From the NCBI GenBank assembly GCA_023431285.1, contig JAEYXN010000090.1, positions 1 through 41,351 of the forward strand: a stretch of DNA of 41,351 bases. Reading direction: 5' to 3'. Shown here piece after piece: positions 14,814 to 24,900 of the stretch (the first letter of the stretch is position 1; each line of letters starts with the position of its first letter). Under the pieces are notes generated by a model that worked only from the letters and a program-made list of their open reading frames with translations, searched no databases and was not told the origin of the DNA. A program made the translations under genes and the position numbers. The stretch is from Bacteroidota bacterium. Its GTDB lineage: Bacteria > Bacteroidota > Bacteroidia > Cytophagales > Cyclobacteriaceae.

Positions 14814-17146
14814 TGGCAAACACCATTCTTGGCAAGCTCCTGATTCAGATCGCCGGTAACACGGTAGAACTCAATAAGGCTTTGAATTCTACTGAGAAGC
14901 AAATCTCAGGTTTTCAAAAGTCAGTCAGCGCCACCAACAAGCTACTCTCCCAGATCGGGCTTGGTATCGGTATAGCTGGCGTGCTGTCTGTCTTCAAGGG
15001 CGGAATCAACATCATCAAGGACTTTGAGAAGCAGATGTCAGAGGTTCGCGCCATCACCGGCGCGACAGATTCTGAATTCGAGAGGCTTCGGAAATCAGCG
15101 CTTGAACTTGGGCGCACAACAAAATTCACCTCTCAGGAAGTAGCACAGCTACAGACCGAGTTTGGTCGACTTGGTTTTTCCACACAGGAAATACTCGACG
15201 CCACAGAGGCAACAATCAACTTATCGATAGCGACAGGATCCGACCTGGCGCGCGCCGCTGACGTGGCTGGTTCAACTGTCCGCGGCTTTGGCCTAAACGC
15301 CAATGAGACCAAGCGCGTCGTAGACGTGATGGCCGAGTCGTTCAATAAGAGCGCCCTGGGTCTTGAAAACTTTTCAGAGGCGATGAAGTACGTCGCCCCG
15401 GTAGCAAAACAAGCGGGACTCACCATTGAGCAGACCACGGCGCTTCTCGGTACACTTGCCGACGCCGGCATCCGTGGCTCACAGGCAGGAACGTCACTTC
15501 GTAAGATTATTTCCGACCTCGGGTCGGAGTCTGGCGACCTTTCGGAAAGAATTGCAAAGCTCGCTGCCAAAGGTTTAACCGGCGCTGAGGCCATGAGCGA
15601 AGTAGGTCGTACGGCATACGCTTCTCTCCTGGTTCTCGCGGAAAACACCAAGAAAACAGACGAGTTAACGGTAGCCCTAAACAACGCTGCCGGCGCAGGT
15701 GAACGCGCGGCCAAGATCATGGGAGACAATCTGTCGGGAGATCTTGATGAACTCGACAGCGCATACGAAGGGTTTGTCCTTACAATGAGTAGCGGCGCGT
15801 CTGTATTGCGTGACATTGTTCAGGCCGGCACCTCAGTCATTCAAATGCTCTCCGACCAGGAGAAGGGCGTCGGCAAGTTGGTGAGCATGTGGCTTACTGC
15901 CCTAAGCACTGTACCAAGAGCAATTGCTGGTATTGCCGGCGTTGTTAAGGCGATGACTTCTGAGGTGGGCAAGCCACTGGACGACATTGCCGAAAAGATA
16001 GCCATCGTTAACGCCAGGCTGGATGAGGCCAGAAGAAAGGGAGATACCGAACTGGCCAGCAACTTGGAAGCCGAGGCAAAAGCACTCACCGCCCTTCAAG
16101 GAAAAGTCATCGAGCAGGCGACAGAGCAGCTGCGGAAACTCAACGAGCAACGCCAGGAAGCGCAGGAGCGCGGCGACATCGATACGGTCCTCGAACTAAA
16201 CAAGGCCATCGATGAACTGCAGCAAACCTATGGGTTCCTCGGCCTCACTATTCAGGGAGTGAACGAGGATCAGACGGCCAACGTCAACGCGACAAAGGAA
16301 GCTACCAAAGTTGTCACCGAGCAGTTGGGTATTATCGGGCTGCTCGAAAAAACTATCAAAGATTTCGAGGAGAAAAAGAAGAAGGCATTTTCTATTGAAG
16401 AGATCGCACGATTCAACGATAAGATCAAAGAGCTCAAGGAAGAACTCGATCTTCTAAACTCCACCACAGAGAACCTTTCAGGCTTCGGAAAGAAGGTTAT
16501 CAACGCTGAGGCTGGAACAGTATCTGCCGATCCTCTTGATATCGCCACTCCTGAGGGATTGAAGTTTGAAATACCACCGGTTGAGCCGCCGGACATGTCC
16601 CAAACCATAGCGGCATTCGATGCTGTTCAAAAGAAATATCAGGAGACCGGAATAATCGCATACAACGAAAACCAGCAGATGGCCAAAGCCTGGGAACTCC
16701 AGATTGAAAAGCAAATGGAGGCCGCTGCTGCTGCTCAGGAATACGGATCGGTAATAGGCGAATCTCTTGGCCAGGCCATTTCCGGACAAATGAGTTTCGC
16801 TGACGCGATGAAGAAGCTCACGGCGCAGCTATTACAGACATTCCTCGCGCGCGCATTGGGTGGGATCATCGCCAGTGCGGCCACTTCGGGTGGACCGCCT
16901 CCGGTAGCCATCGCGTTGGCCGCTGCCGGTGTGGCTGCAATATCTGCCATGTTCGCAAAAATCGGTGGCCCTTCAAAGTCTGTATCTGGAAGCATTCCGA
17001 CGCCAACGACGGACAGAGCGGACAGGATGACGCCCCTGGGACCATCGGAGCAAATAGTATTGGTAGAGGTCGAAGGCAAGGTCAGCGGCAATGACATTGA
17101 CCTGGTACAGAAGAGAACAGCAAAAGCAAAGCAGATAACAGGCTAA
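14813..17146 (+). CDS. Tail tape measure protein (TP901 type)
   Basis: The 777-aa protein sets tail length and is ejected with the DNA. Residues about 70-340 match the phage tail minor protein core: RAITGATDSEFERLRKSALE, TKFTSQEVAQLQTEFGRLGF, GLNANETKRVVDVMAESFNK, then AGIRGSQAGTSLRKIISDLG. A long coiled-coil follows (about 400-560), then hydrophobic Ala/Gly-rich segments near 680-725, as usual. The length predicts a tail of roughly 110 nm if the usual 0.15 nm per residue holds. Confidence 0.94.
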   Translation: MANTILGKLLIQIAGNTVELNKALNSTEKQISGFQKSVSATNKLLSQIGLGIGIAGVLSVFKGGINIIKDFEKQMSEVRAITGATDSEFERLRKSALELGRTTKFTSQEVAQLQTEFGRLGFSTQEILDATEATINLSIATGSDLARAADVAGSTVRGFGLNANETKRVVDVMAESFNKSALGLENFSEAMKYVAPVAKQAGLTIEQTTALLGTLADAGIRGSQAGTSLRKIISDLGSESGDLSERIAKLAAKGLTGAEAMSEVGRTAYASLLVLAENTKKTDELTVALNNAAGAGERAAKIMGDNLSGDLDELDSAYEGFVLTMSSGASVLRDIVQAGTSVIQMLSDQEKGVGKLVSMWLTALSTVPRAIAGIAGVVKAMTSEVGKPLDDIAEKIAIVNARLDEARRKGDTELASNLEAEAKALTALQGKVIEQATEQLRKLNEQRQEAQERGDIDTVLELNKAIDELQQTYGFLGLTIQGVNEDQTANVNATKEATKVVTEQLGIIGLLEKTIKDFEEKKKKAFSIEEIARFNDKIKELKEELDLLNSTTENLSGFGKKVINAEAGTVSADPLDIATPEGLKFEIPPVEPPDMSQTIAAFDAVQKKYQETGIIAYNENQQMAKAWELQIEKQMEAAAAAQEYGSVIGESLGQAISGQMSFADAMKKLTAQLLQTFLARALGGIIASAATSGGPPPVAIALAAAGVAAISAMFAKIGGPSKSVSGSIPTPTTDRADRMTPLGPSEQIVLVEVEGKVSGNDIDLVQKRTAKAKQITG

Positions 17147-19972
17147 ATGGCAGACCTACTTATACAGGCGCATTACATAACCTCCGGGGTAGGCGGTGGC
17201 GGGATGTACCTCACCGGTCAATACATCCGTGTAATCGGAGACGGCGCGACTATACGCGCTGAATTGTGGGATGCATCAACCGGTGGAAATTACATAGGAC
17301 AGCCATCGGGAGGGCCTAACCTGGTAGGCGATGGAATTACTGTTTCGTCGGGTGGTTTCATGGATCCGTGGTATTGTGACGGTGATGATAAAGTTTACTA
17401 CACGGTGAAAAGCGAATGGCCCTATGCGGAATATCATGTCGCGACAGATCACCCGAGCTGTGCTGTTATCGTCTGCGACCTTACGATCACAGGGTATACG
17501 GTTACAAACGAGAGTACTGTCGGCGCATCGGATGGGCAAATAGCCATAACGGCGACGTCGAGCAATGGGACAATTGAATTTTCGCTTACTCCTGGATTTG
17601 CGTATGGCACCGGACAGGCTTCGCCATTCACCGGACTGGAGACCGGAAGCTACACAGTATACGCCAAAGATGCCGGCGGGTGTTCGGCCCAGGCAGATGT
17701 ATTTGTAGGCATTGACTTCACCTACGGGCCGAGGTGGAGGATGGAGTATGATAAGGAGAAGCCGGAAGGATACAAAACCCGCCTTGACATCGAGCAGCGC
17801 GACTACACAGGAAGCGTAGAACCAATTGATGGCGGTGATGTGCCCTTCCGGATGGAGTACAACGAGGACGATAATACACAATGCGTTCCGTCAATGGCGG
17901 AGGTTCAATTGCTTGTACGTGAGGGTGAGGAAGGCAAATTCAACGAGATACGAGACGGGGAAGACAGAAGCCACATTCTAAAGAAGTACCTTGACTTCGG
18001 GTCAGGTTGGGTTCTTGAATGGACCGGATATATCACTTGTGAGTTCTATGAAGAGCCTTACATATTTGAGCCATACACTATAACCTTAAAGGCTGTCGAC
18101 GGTCTCGGAGTACTTAAAGGCAAGCCATTCCTAATGGACAGCGGCGAGGAATACTTCGGGTTCATGTCCGCTATCAAGATAATTTCAGAATGTCTAAAGA
18201 AGCTGCCGGTATCACTTGAACTTCGATCGTGTGTGAACATTTTCGAAGAGAACATGACCACCGACCCGGAGGATGACCCGTTGGCGCAGTCATACATTAA
18301 GGCAGAGAACTACGCCGGAAAAAATTGCGACGAAGTTATAACGGCTTTGATCAAGCCATTCACCGGCGCAGAACTGATTCAATCATTAGGCGTATGGTGG
18401 ATCCGCACCAGGGAGCAGGCCGTTGACACTACACTGAAGTATCGCGTCTTCGACAAGAATGGCGATTATGTGAGCAACAGTTCATTAGCTGGCCGGAAAA
18501 CGTTGGGATTTCCTAAAGACACATCGCGTATGTGCTGGACACGGCGCAGGCAAATGGTGCGCTCAACACGGCCATACGGTAAGATCACGATCATCCATGT
18601 TTTGGACAAAGACAACAACATGGTTGACTCCGGAGGTTTTGAAGGAACAGACATCGATAAGTCAACAGGATTCTTTCGAGGTTGGAATTTATTCCCTGCG
18701 CAGACTGGCATTACTGCAGGGAGAGAAAATGTTGATAACGGAAATTCAAAAAGCGCCTTCTTCTTCCAGTGGACGGCAGGAAGTGATCAGGCTTTAAATG
18801 AGCTAACGACCAACGCCTTGCCTATTAGCATCGGCGCCGATGTCGGGACAGGGAATGTTTTTGAGAACGCCGGCACCTCATTCAAGCTGAAGTTTCAGGT
18901 GTGGATGTCTCCAGTTTACAAGGTGGGGTGGATTTGGATGGGCTGGAGGCTCCGATTCACCGACGTTGACACTGGGGATTTCTGGGATTGGTTCCCCCCA
19001 ACGGGACCGTTATCTGTGAGGCCGACGACAAACGTGTCGAGGATCAACGACCTGTACGTGTCAGAGTACAACTCATGGAAGACGTACGAGTTCATGAATT
19101 TCAATTTCCCTGGCCCTGCAACTTCGGAGAATTACACCATTCAATTAAGTCTGTATTTCCACAATCACAAGGGGAGAGACTTTGTAACGTTCGATCAGCT
19201 CCGCGATGTGGTCACGGAAATGGGAACAGAGCCTTCGATAGAAGGAAAGAGATATTATGTGGCTATCGGTAGCAATACGCTGAGTTATGAACTCCAGCAC
19301 AACACGGAGGCTGAGAACGAGCCAAGCATAATCAGACCGAATGATTATCACTCTGTATCCAACCCACTGCAATGGGTCAAGATAGCTGAGTACAACCCTA
19401 CCGGTAGTGATCCACTGGTTGAAAAGATTCTCATTGACAATGTGAGCATATCCATGTTCGCTGTAGAGCCAAACCTGGGAATGCCTGGCTTTTACTTAAT
19501 CGACCCCCCTGAATCGCTTGAATATTCCGAGACGATAACAACGCGGAATGAGTCGATCCTTGAAGAGGAGGTCTTCAACGGCGACACTCCCGCAATGGTT
19601 GGAACGGAGTACATCTACAATGGATTCTTCAGTCTCGCCGATGGCAATTATACAAAGCGATGGTTCAGAGACAGCGTGCCGGATGAGAGGCAGAAATTAT
19701 TAAACATCTATTTGGGCTACCTGATCGCTCATGGAGAGAAAGGGAAACGCGTGCTAACAGGATCCGGCATAGCTGATATTCAAATAGGCTACATCCATTC
19801 ATTGGTGGACACGCGGGACAATAGGAAGTACCGGTTCACAAGATATTCTGTCGACGACAAGAGTGGAGAGTATGACTTCGAACTGGAAGAAACCCTTGTA
19901 GGTGAAGACGGTGAAAGCCCTCCTTTATTGGGAGAATTCTCAAACGAGTTTAGTGATGATTTTAACGTGTAG
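17147..19972 (+). CDS. Tail tip / baseplate protein with a SprB-type repeat
   Basis: This 941-aa protein directly follows the tape measure, the place of distal-tail and tail-hub proteins. Residues about 110-187 form a domain with GYTVTNESTVGASDGQIAI, then FTGLETGSYTVYAKDAGGCS. It fits the SprB repeat of Bacteroidota gliding adhesins (DGxI..., tGLxxGxYTVxVxDxxGC). The remainder has strand-rich parts and aromatic motifs with no family I can name. The C-terminal part has DTRDNRKYRFTRYSVDDKSG. The SprB-like insert may bind host surface glycan or protein. Confidence 0.7.
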   Translation: MADLLIQAHYITSGVGGGGMYLTGQYIRVIGDGATIRAELWDASTGGNYIGQPSGGPNLVGDGITVSSGGFMDPWYCDGDDKVYYTVKSEWPYAEYHVATDHPSCAVIVCDLTITGYTVTNESTVGASDGQIAITATSSNGTIEFSLTPGFAYGTGQASPFTGLETGSYTVYAKDAGGCSAQADVFVGIDFTYGPRWRMEYDKEKPEGYKTRLDIEQRDYTGSVEPIDGGDVPFRMEYNEDDNTQCVPSMAEVQLLVREGEEGKFNEIRDGEDRSHILKKYLDFGSGWVLEWTGYITCEFYEEPYIFEPYTITLKAVDGLGVLKGKPFLMDSGEEYFGFMSAIKIISECLKKLPVSLELRSCVNIFEENMTTDPEDDPLAQSYIKAENYAGKNCDEVITALIKPFTGAELIQSLGVWWIRTREQAVDTTLKYRVFDKNGDYVSNSSLAGRKTLGFPKDTSRMCWTRRRQMVRSTRPYGKITIIHVLDKDNNMVDSGGFEGTDIDKSTGFFRGWNLFPAQTGITAGRENVDNGNSKSAFFFQWTAGSDQALNELTTNALPISIGADVGTGNVFENAGTSFKLKFQVWMSPVYKVGWIWMGWRLRFTDVDTGDFWDWFPPTGPLSVRPTTNVSRINDLYVSEYNSWKTYEFMNFNFPGPATSENYTIQLSLYFHNHKGRDFVTFDQLRDVVTEMGTEPSIEGKRYYVAIGSNTLSYELQHNTEAENEPSIIRPNDYHSVSNPLQWVKIAEYNPTGSDPLVEKILIDNVSISMFAVEPNLGMPGFYLIDPPESLEYSETITTRNESILEEEVFNGDTPAMVGTEYIYNGFFSLADGNYTKRWFRDSVPDERQKLLNIYLGYLIAHGEKGKRVLTGSGIADIQIGYIHSLVDTRDNRKYRFTRYSVDDKSGEYDFELEETLVGEDGESPPLLGEFSNEFSDDFNV

Positions 19973-19978
19973 AAAGAT

Positions 19979-20812
19979 ATGGCGCAGTTAACAAGAGCAA
20001 ATTTAAAAACAAAGTATGTCGACCCGGATACCGGTTTATACAAGGCCAATACAACGAAGGCGATAAACTCAGATCGGGTGAGAACCAATGTCATCGACGA
20101 AGCCGATTCAACTCTATTCTGGGAAGACATTGTCGACGAGGACAACATGTCCTCAAACTCCGACACGAAAGTACCCACGCAGCAGAGCGTGAAGCGTTAC
20201 GCCGACTCGGTTATACCTGTGGGCACGACAAGCGGAACGAACAGCTACACGGTCAACACTGGATCTCCGCGAACGGTTCTGACTTCTGGCTACATGTATG
20301 GGATTGTGTTTGGCGCTGGAAGTACCGGGGCCGCAACGCTGGACAATCAGTCAACGGGAGCAAAGAAGATATTCAAAGACCCTTCAACCCAAGCTGGAGA
20401 TGGTGACATCGTAGCGGGGCAGGGATATATCCTTATGTATCGCGATTCGTTGGACGGCGGCAACGGCGGGTATTTGATGATGGGGCAGATTCGAAATATT
20501 GATCCCGCACCCGTGGCATTATCGGATAGCTCTACAGTTGACATAACTTCAGATAAATGGACGCTTGCAACTTCTGCCAGTACAAGGACATTCACATTCT
20601 CATTTGTAGGTGACCATTCCGAGGGCGTGATAACGCTGTCAAATACTTCTTTGGCGAGCACGTTCCCTTCTGCATGTCTTTGTGTTTCTGAAGGTGTAGC
20701 ATCGGGTGATAATACGGCAGCACTCGCAGGATCATCAGGAGACAAGTATTATGTAAGCATTCGAAAATTTGGAACTGCTTATTTTGTGGTAGTTAAAAAC
20801 TTCGGACAATGA
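19979..20812 (+). CDS. Tail fibre-like structural protein
   Basis: The 277-aa protein carries the motif MSSNSDTKVPTQQSVKRYAD at about residues 57-76. That motif is widespread in phage tail fibre and baseplate proteins just before a beta-rich shaft or tip. The remainder is strand- and Gly/Ser/Thr-rich (TLATSASTRTFTFSFVGDHS). It lies between the hub-like protein and the SGNH-containing protein, overlapping the latter by 4 bp. I infer a fibre connector. No catalytic residues are seen. Confidence 0.65.
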   Translation: MAQLTRANLKTKYVDPDTGLYKANTTKAINSDRVRTNVIDEADSTLFWEDIVDEDNMSSNSDTKVPTQQSVKRYADSVIPVGTTSGTNSYTVNTGSPRTVLTSGYMYGIVFGAGSTGAATLDNQSTGAKKIFKDPSTQAGDGDIVAGQGYILMYRDSLDGGNGGYLMMGQIRNIDPAPVALSDSSTVDITSDKWTLATSASTRTFTFSFVGDHSEGVITLSNTSLASTFPSACLCVSEGVASGDNTAALAGSSGDKYYVSIRKFGTAYFVVVKNFGQ

Positions 20813-23793
20813 GTTTGTTTCACTCTCTTATTGCTATACCGTCTGACTCTGATTCTGATGCACCTACCGTGGCATCAATCATCGTGGAGAACGCCACGCC
20901 GAACGTTATAACGGTTCAGCTATCGGATGCCTCACTCATAAGCAATCAGGTGCCAAGCAACCTGCAATGGACGATAGAAGATGTGGCCAGTATGCCGATT
21001 GTAACGTCACAAATTGTTGACGTAGGTGCCAAGACTATTCAATTGTTCCTGAGTGCAAACATTACGGATGACGACACGCCGCTGCTTTCATACGTTAACC
21101 CCGGCGACGGGTCGGGTATAAAAGACGTTCACGGTAATTTCCTCGCGTCGTTCTCAGACGTAGCCGTAACCAACAGCATTGGAGACCTGCCGGTATTTAC
21201 GGGTAATGACAACTTGCAGTGGCTGTTTACTTCAACCGGCTTCACCGGATCACAGATAAACGACCGCAGCGGTAACAACAATCATGGTCTTTTGGTTAAG
21301 TCACATTGCGGCACGATTACCACAAGCACGGTATTGACATCGACAACGTCATTAGCCGGAATAACCGTCGTAAGCAATGGAGGAACGGCGGCTATTTCTG
21401 TTTCCGGAAACACGATCATTTGCTCGTCAGGGGGAACGGTGTTCAATGTTGTGTTGAGCAACGGTTCTATTATTCCTTTTTCTGAGGGCGCAGGAGCGCA
21501 GGTATCAACAGACAACGCAACGACGGAACTAGTGTTCAATGTTACTGGCGGTTCTATTGATTGGACGTCGGCTACGCAAGACACGTATCATTATAACCTG
21601 AAGCAAGGGTTTAGCCACTTAGGTCGTATGACGGCAACAAACCAATACGTAACGCTTACGAGCAATATTGTTTTTGGGGCCACTAAGTTTTCAATCAAAG
21701 TAGTTTACGCGCCTGACAACATTGCGACCACTCAAGACTTGCTAGGAACGGCGACGTCCAACACACAGTTCGCCATTGGTAGTTCATCAGGTGCAATTAC
21801 TGGTACGGTGCGACTAAATGCCGGCACAACGTATGCGATAACATGTGCAGACAACGCAGCTACTGTAGGATGGGCTAACAACACGTTTTCAACAATCATC
21901 TTCACGCGTGACGCGCTCGGAACGTTTACCGCTACTATCAATGGATTCACGCTTTTGATGGATGGCAACGCCTCAGTAACAGACACCAACAGTGTCACCA
22001 TTAGCCAATTGATGCGGACCAGTACGGCGAACTCCAACGTCGGGATTTTGAAAGAAGTTGAAATACTTGATTCCTCAAACACTGCACTGATAGGCACGAA
22101 GTATAATGCAGATAACAGCTTCCGTGGAACGCTTCAAGGTGGATTTCTGCTTGTGAAGTTTCCGCGTCCAAGAGGCGGCGATTCGACAAACAGGAACATC
22201 GCTGGCAACTGGCACAATGCCGCAGAAACTAAAGTCATGCCTAACCCGTCCGGAGATGCAGATCTTACAGCGGCCACAGGATGGGACAACACAACGGAAC
22301 TCTCATACGCAGATTTAAGTAACGTTGACAATCCAACATTCCTCAACTCTAAAAATCCTATACGTAAGCGTAATCTGGCTACATGGGAAAACGTACTCGG
22401 ATACGAGGATGAACTCGTAGCCAACAACTTCGTCGGCAAAACGACAATCAACATCAACAATATCACTGGCTGGTCGTCGTCAAACCGGCTTTCGTATGCG
22501 GCTGGATCAGCTTACAACGCCACCACCGCGATGACCGTGAAAGTCGTCGTGCGTCCGGTGTTCATAACGGCCTCAATGGTGATCTTCGGAAAGACGGCAG
22601 CGGTAAGCGGCAACGGTTGGGCAGTGGAAGCCGTGGCCAATGCTTCCGGTTCTGACCTTTCATTGCGTGTGCGCGATGGATCAAACACGGTGAAGAGAAG
22701 CCGTAACGTTACCTTCAGTGAGAAAGAGGATGATATTAGTATCTATCACTTTGTCATCCGGGACGGCTTCATGTACTCATATCGAAACGGGCACAAGGAA
22801 AATACTGTGGTAGCACTTTCAGGCATCACCACATCAACGGATGATCTGGTAATAGGTGGGCTCTCAGGTGGCAGCGCATTCACCGGTGGAATTTTGGCCG
22901 TGGCGTTGTACTATACAGGCATGACTGATAACGAGGTTGAGGCATCGTATCAATCCACCAGGAACAATGTTTATGTACAGGAGGATGGGATTGAGTTGCT
23001 ATTCGCTGGCGAGTCGGGTAATGCCAACTGGGTGGATCGCGTCGGGGGTTCGGTGACCATGACGAAGGCAGGCACATTGACTGTGAATTCAATCAACCAG
23101 GCATTCAACTATAGATGGAGACCTGAAGACTGGCCGAGCGATGTAACACCGTCGGCACTGTCACCGCTCACTACGTTCGATATCCGCATTGATGGTGACT
23201 CGCGTGTTGTTGGTGGATTTAGCGAGAACGGTGTTGGATTCCGACAGGATTACCGCGATTTGCTCGACTTGAGTCCGAATATTTCAGCGGCTACAATGAT
23301 TGGATCGCAGGGGTCGTCGCCGATCAATCACTACGGATTCAATGGCAAATACTCAGGTACATTGCTTAGTGAACCGCCGGGCATCTTGTCTGTCAATGGC
23401 ACCTATCCCGCGGATATAATTGTGAACTTCATAGGCACGAACGCGATGACTTCAGAGGCGGGTTTCAACCTTGAGGTTACCGACTGGGAGACGTTGATGT
23501 TCTCCTACAAACGAGATATTCCCGGAGTGCGCTTCGTGGTTGTTGGTGAGACGGAGCACGACGATGCGAACAGACGCGCTCGCTCGCAGGATTTGATGTA
23601 TATAAAATGCGCGGTGCTGATTCCAAAACTTCGGGAAAAGGGATACGATATAATATTCGTCAATCCGTGGCGACTACTCAAACAAATGGACGGTGACTTT
23701 ATCGACGCCGTTCATCCTAACGATCAGGGCAACGCTAAACTCGCGCCTGCCATTTATGAAGCAACCGAACTTTCATCATCACATACACCATGA
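20809..23793 (+). CDS. Tail protein with Ig-like, LamG-like and C-terminal SGNH hydrolase domains
   Basis: This 994-aa protein is built of an N-terminal Ig-like domain (about residues 20-125), a LamG-type sandwich (about 130-440, with LQWLFTSTGFTGSQINDRSG), and a second LamG-like part (about 545-735). It ends in an SGNH/GDSL hydrolase (about 785-994). The hydrolase blocks are RIDGDSRV (block I Ser, about 791), NFIGTNAM (block III, about 872, with Ala after the Asn) and DAVHPNDQG (block V Asp-x-x-His, about 965). SGNH domains in tails typically remove acetyl groups from host capsule. Here it is probably a receptor-modifying esterase. Confidence 0.8.
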   Translation: MSLFHSLIAIPSDSDSDAPTVASIIVENATPNVITVQLSDASLISNQVPSNLQWTIEDVASMPIVTSQIVDVGAKTIQLFLSANITDDDTPLLSYVNPGDGSGIKDVHGNFLASFSDVAVTNSIGDLPVFTGNDNLQWLFTSTGFTGSQINDRSGNNNHGLLVKSHCGTITTSTVLTSTTSLAGITVVSNGGTAAISVSGNTIICSSGGTVFNVVLSNGSIIPFSEGAGAQVSTDNATTELVFNVTGGSIDWTSATQDTYHYNLKQGFSHLGRMTATNQYVTLTSNIVFGATKFSIKVVYAPDNIATTQDLLGTATSNTQFAIGSSSGAITGTVRLNAGTTYAITCADNAATVGWANNTFSTIIFTRDALGTFTATINGFTLLMDGNASVTDTNSVTISQLMRTSTANSNVGILKEVEILDSSNTALIGTKYNADNSFRGTLQGGFLLVKFPRPRGGDSTNRNIAGNWHNAAETKVMPNPSGDADLTAATGWDNTTELSYADLSNVDNPTFLNSKNPIRKRNLATWENVLGYEDELVANNFVGKTTININNITGWSSSNRLSYAAGSAYNATTAMTVKVVVRPVFITASMVIFGKTAAVSGNGWAVEAVANASGSDLSLRVRDGSNTVKRSRNVTFSEKEDDISIYHFVIRDGFMYSYRNGHKENTVVALSGITTSTDDLVIGGLSGGSAFTGGILAVALYYTGMTDNEVEASYQSTRNNVYVQEDGIELLFAGESGNANWVDRVGGSVTMTKAGTLTVNSINQAFNYRWRPEDWPSDVTPSALSPLTTFDIRIDGDSRVVGGFSENGVGFRQDYRDLLDLSPNISAATMIGSQGSSPINHYGFNGKYSGTLLSEPPGILSVNGTYPADIIVNFIGTNAMTSEAGFNLEVTDWETLMFSYKRDIPGVRFVVVGETEHDDANRRARSQDLMYIKCAVLIPKLREKGYDIIFVNPWRLLKQMDGDFIDAVHPNDQGNAKLAPAIYEATELSSSHTP

Positions 23794-24401
23794 GACTAAC
23801 AGCAATTCTTTTGTTTCTCACCTCCCTCGCCTACGGGCAGGTACAGCGCATTGAGCGCCTTCAGGAATTATATTGGTTAGGAAACCACGACACCATAGTG
23901 TTCGACGCGAAAGGGTATGTGACTATGATAGTCGAGCCCAAGACTGTCGGAGACGAATACATCTACACGATCATCCGACAGAAGAAGGTTCTTGGATTCG
24001 ACAGCACCACCGTTGAGTACAACAACAACCACACAGCTATCGTCTATTCGTCTGGGTGGAGTGTAGGCGCTAATCAAGCTAAGTTCTACAATGGCGACTT
24101 CCACTATGGGACGACGGGAGGCACGCGCAGCGCGACATTCACCTACACATCAGACAAGCAAACAAAGGTTCGCTTTTGGAGCGAGCGGTACAGCGGTCAT
24201 GGGCAATATCAAATCAAGGTAGACAACGGCGCGGCGGTGACAATCAATGCCGGAGTAGCCCCGTTCGGATCGGATAAGGACAGGGGATTAGAGTCTTGGT
24301 CTTCTGTGATTCTCCCTCCTGGAACGCATACAGTGACTATAACCACTTCGGCGCAGATGGTGGTTGACAGGTTCACGGTAACAACGTACACGCCTAAATG
24401 A
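23790..24401 (+). CDS. Secreted or periplasmic protein with a beta-sandwich domain
   Basis: The 203-aa protein opens with a clear signal peptide: MRLTAILLFLTSLAYGQ, probably cut after AYG. The rest is strand-rich, with RSATFTYTSDKQTKVRFWSE, QIKVDNGAAVTINAG and LPPGTHTVTITTSAQMVV. That resembles carbohydrate-binding or PA14-like beta-sandwiches. A signal peptide is rare for a virion protein, so it may be exported by the infected cell or lysogen, for example to mask the receptor. It overlaps the SGNH protein and the next gene by 4 bp each, so it is expressed late. Function unknown. Confidence 0.65.
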   Translation: MRLTAILLFLTSLAYGQVQRIERLQELYWLGNHDTIVFDAKGYVTMIVEPKTVGDEYIYTIIRQKKVLGFDSTTVEYNNNHTAIVYSSGWSVGANQAKFYNGDFHYGTTGGTRSATFTYTSDKQTKVRFWSERYSGHGQYQIKVDNGAAVTINAGVAPFGSDKDRGLESWSSVILPPGTHTVTITTSAQMVVDRFTVTTYTPK

Positions 24402-24757
24402 TGACGGAGCAGGTCTTACAGGATGTCGAGGAAGCGAGACTGATGGTAATCAGCTGGAGGCGCGAACGCTACGAAAAGCAGATAGCGCGGGCAGCTGTTA
24501 CGTTGCGACGAATGCGTCAGTCACGCATGTGGAGAATGTTAATTGCGCGGTTATCAGCAAAGACAATTCGAACGGCAATAAAGATCGAGCGTGAGGAGGT
24601 ATCAACGCTGTATGACAGGATGATTTCAAGTAAACTTGAGAGAGTCATAAAGAATCACCTGTCTGACCTTGGATACAAGCCCTCAGAGATCACGGCGGCC
24701 CACAGGTATGCGGCTAATGACCGGAGGAAGTATAGAAATAAAGCCAACCTTGTCTAA
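24398..24757 (+). CDS. Basic helical protein, 119 aa
   Basis: The protein is strongly basic and almost wholly helical by eye (ARAAVTLRRMRQSRMWRMLI, AKTIRTAIKIEREEV), with no signal peptide or membrane segment. It overlaps the preceding gene by 4 bp, so it ends the tail/fibre transcript. It might bind nucleic acid or another virion protein. I know no family. Confidence 0.55.
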   Translation: MMTEQVLQDVEEARLMVISWRRERYEKQIARAAVTLRRMRQSRMWRMLIARLSAKTIRTAIKIEREEVSTLYDRMISSKLERVIKNHLSDLGYKPSEITAAHRYAANDRRKYRNKANLV

Positions 24758-24787
24758 GGGCTGGCTTCCGGCTTGAATCGTAGAAAA

Positions 24788-24806
24788 GGGCGCAACCTTT
24801 GCGCCC
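24788..24806. terminator. Strong GC hairpin in the gap before the lysis genes
   Basis: GGGCGCAA, loop CCT, TTGCGCCC form an 8-bp perfect stem. No T run follows on the plus strand (GGATATAAAAAAGG follows), while the minus strand has TTTT after it. It may be a weak or Rho-aided terminator, an RNA-processing site, or a bidirectional barrier. The surrounding gap (24758-24900) has further complementary GC stretches (GGGGCCGG, CCGGGCGGG) but no gene. Confidence 0.45.
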
Positions 24807-24900
24807 GGATATAAAAAAGGACAAAAGGTTGAGGATCGCGACCAATTGCTGAGGGGCCGGGAAACCGGGCGGGATTTTGTAAACAATTGAGGTAGAGGAG

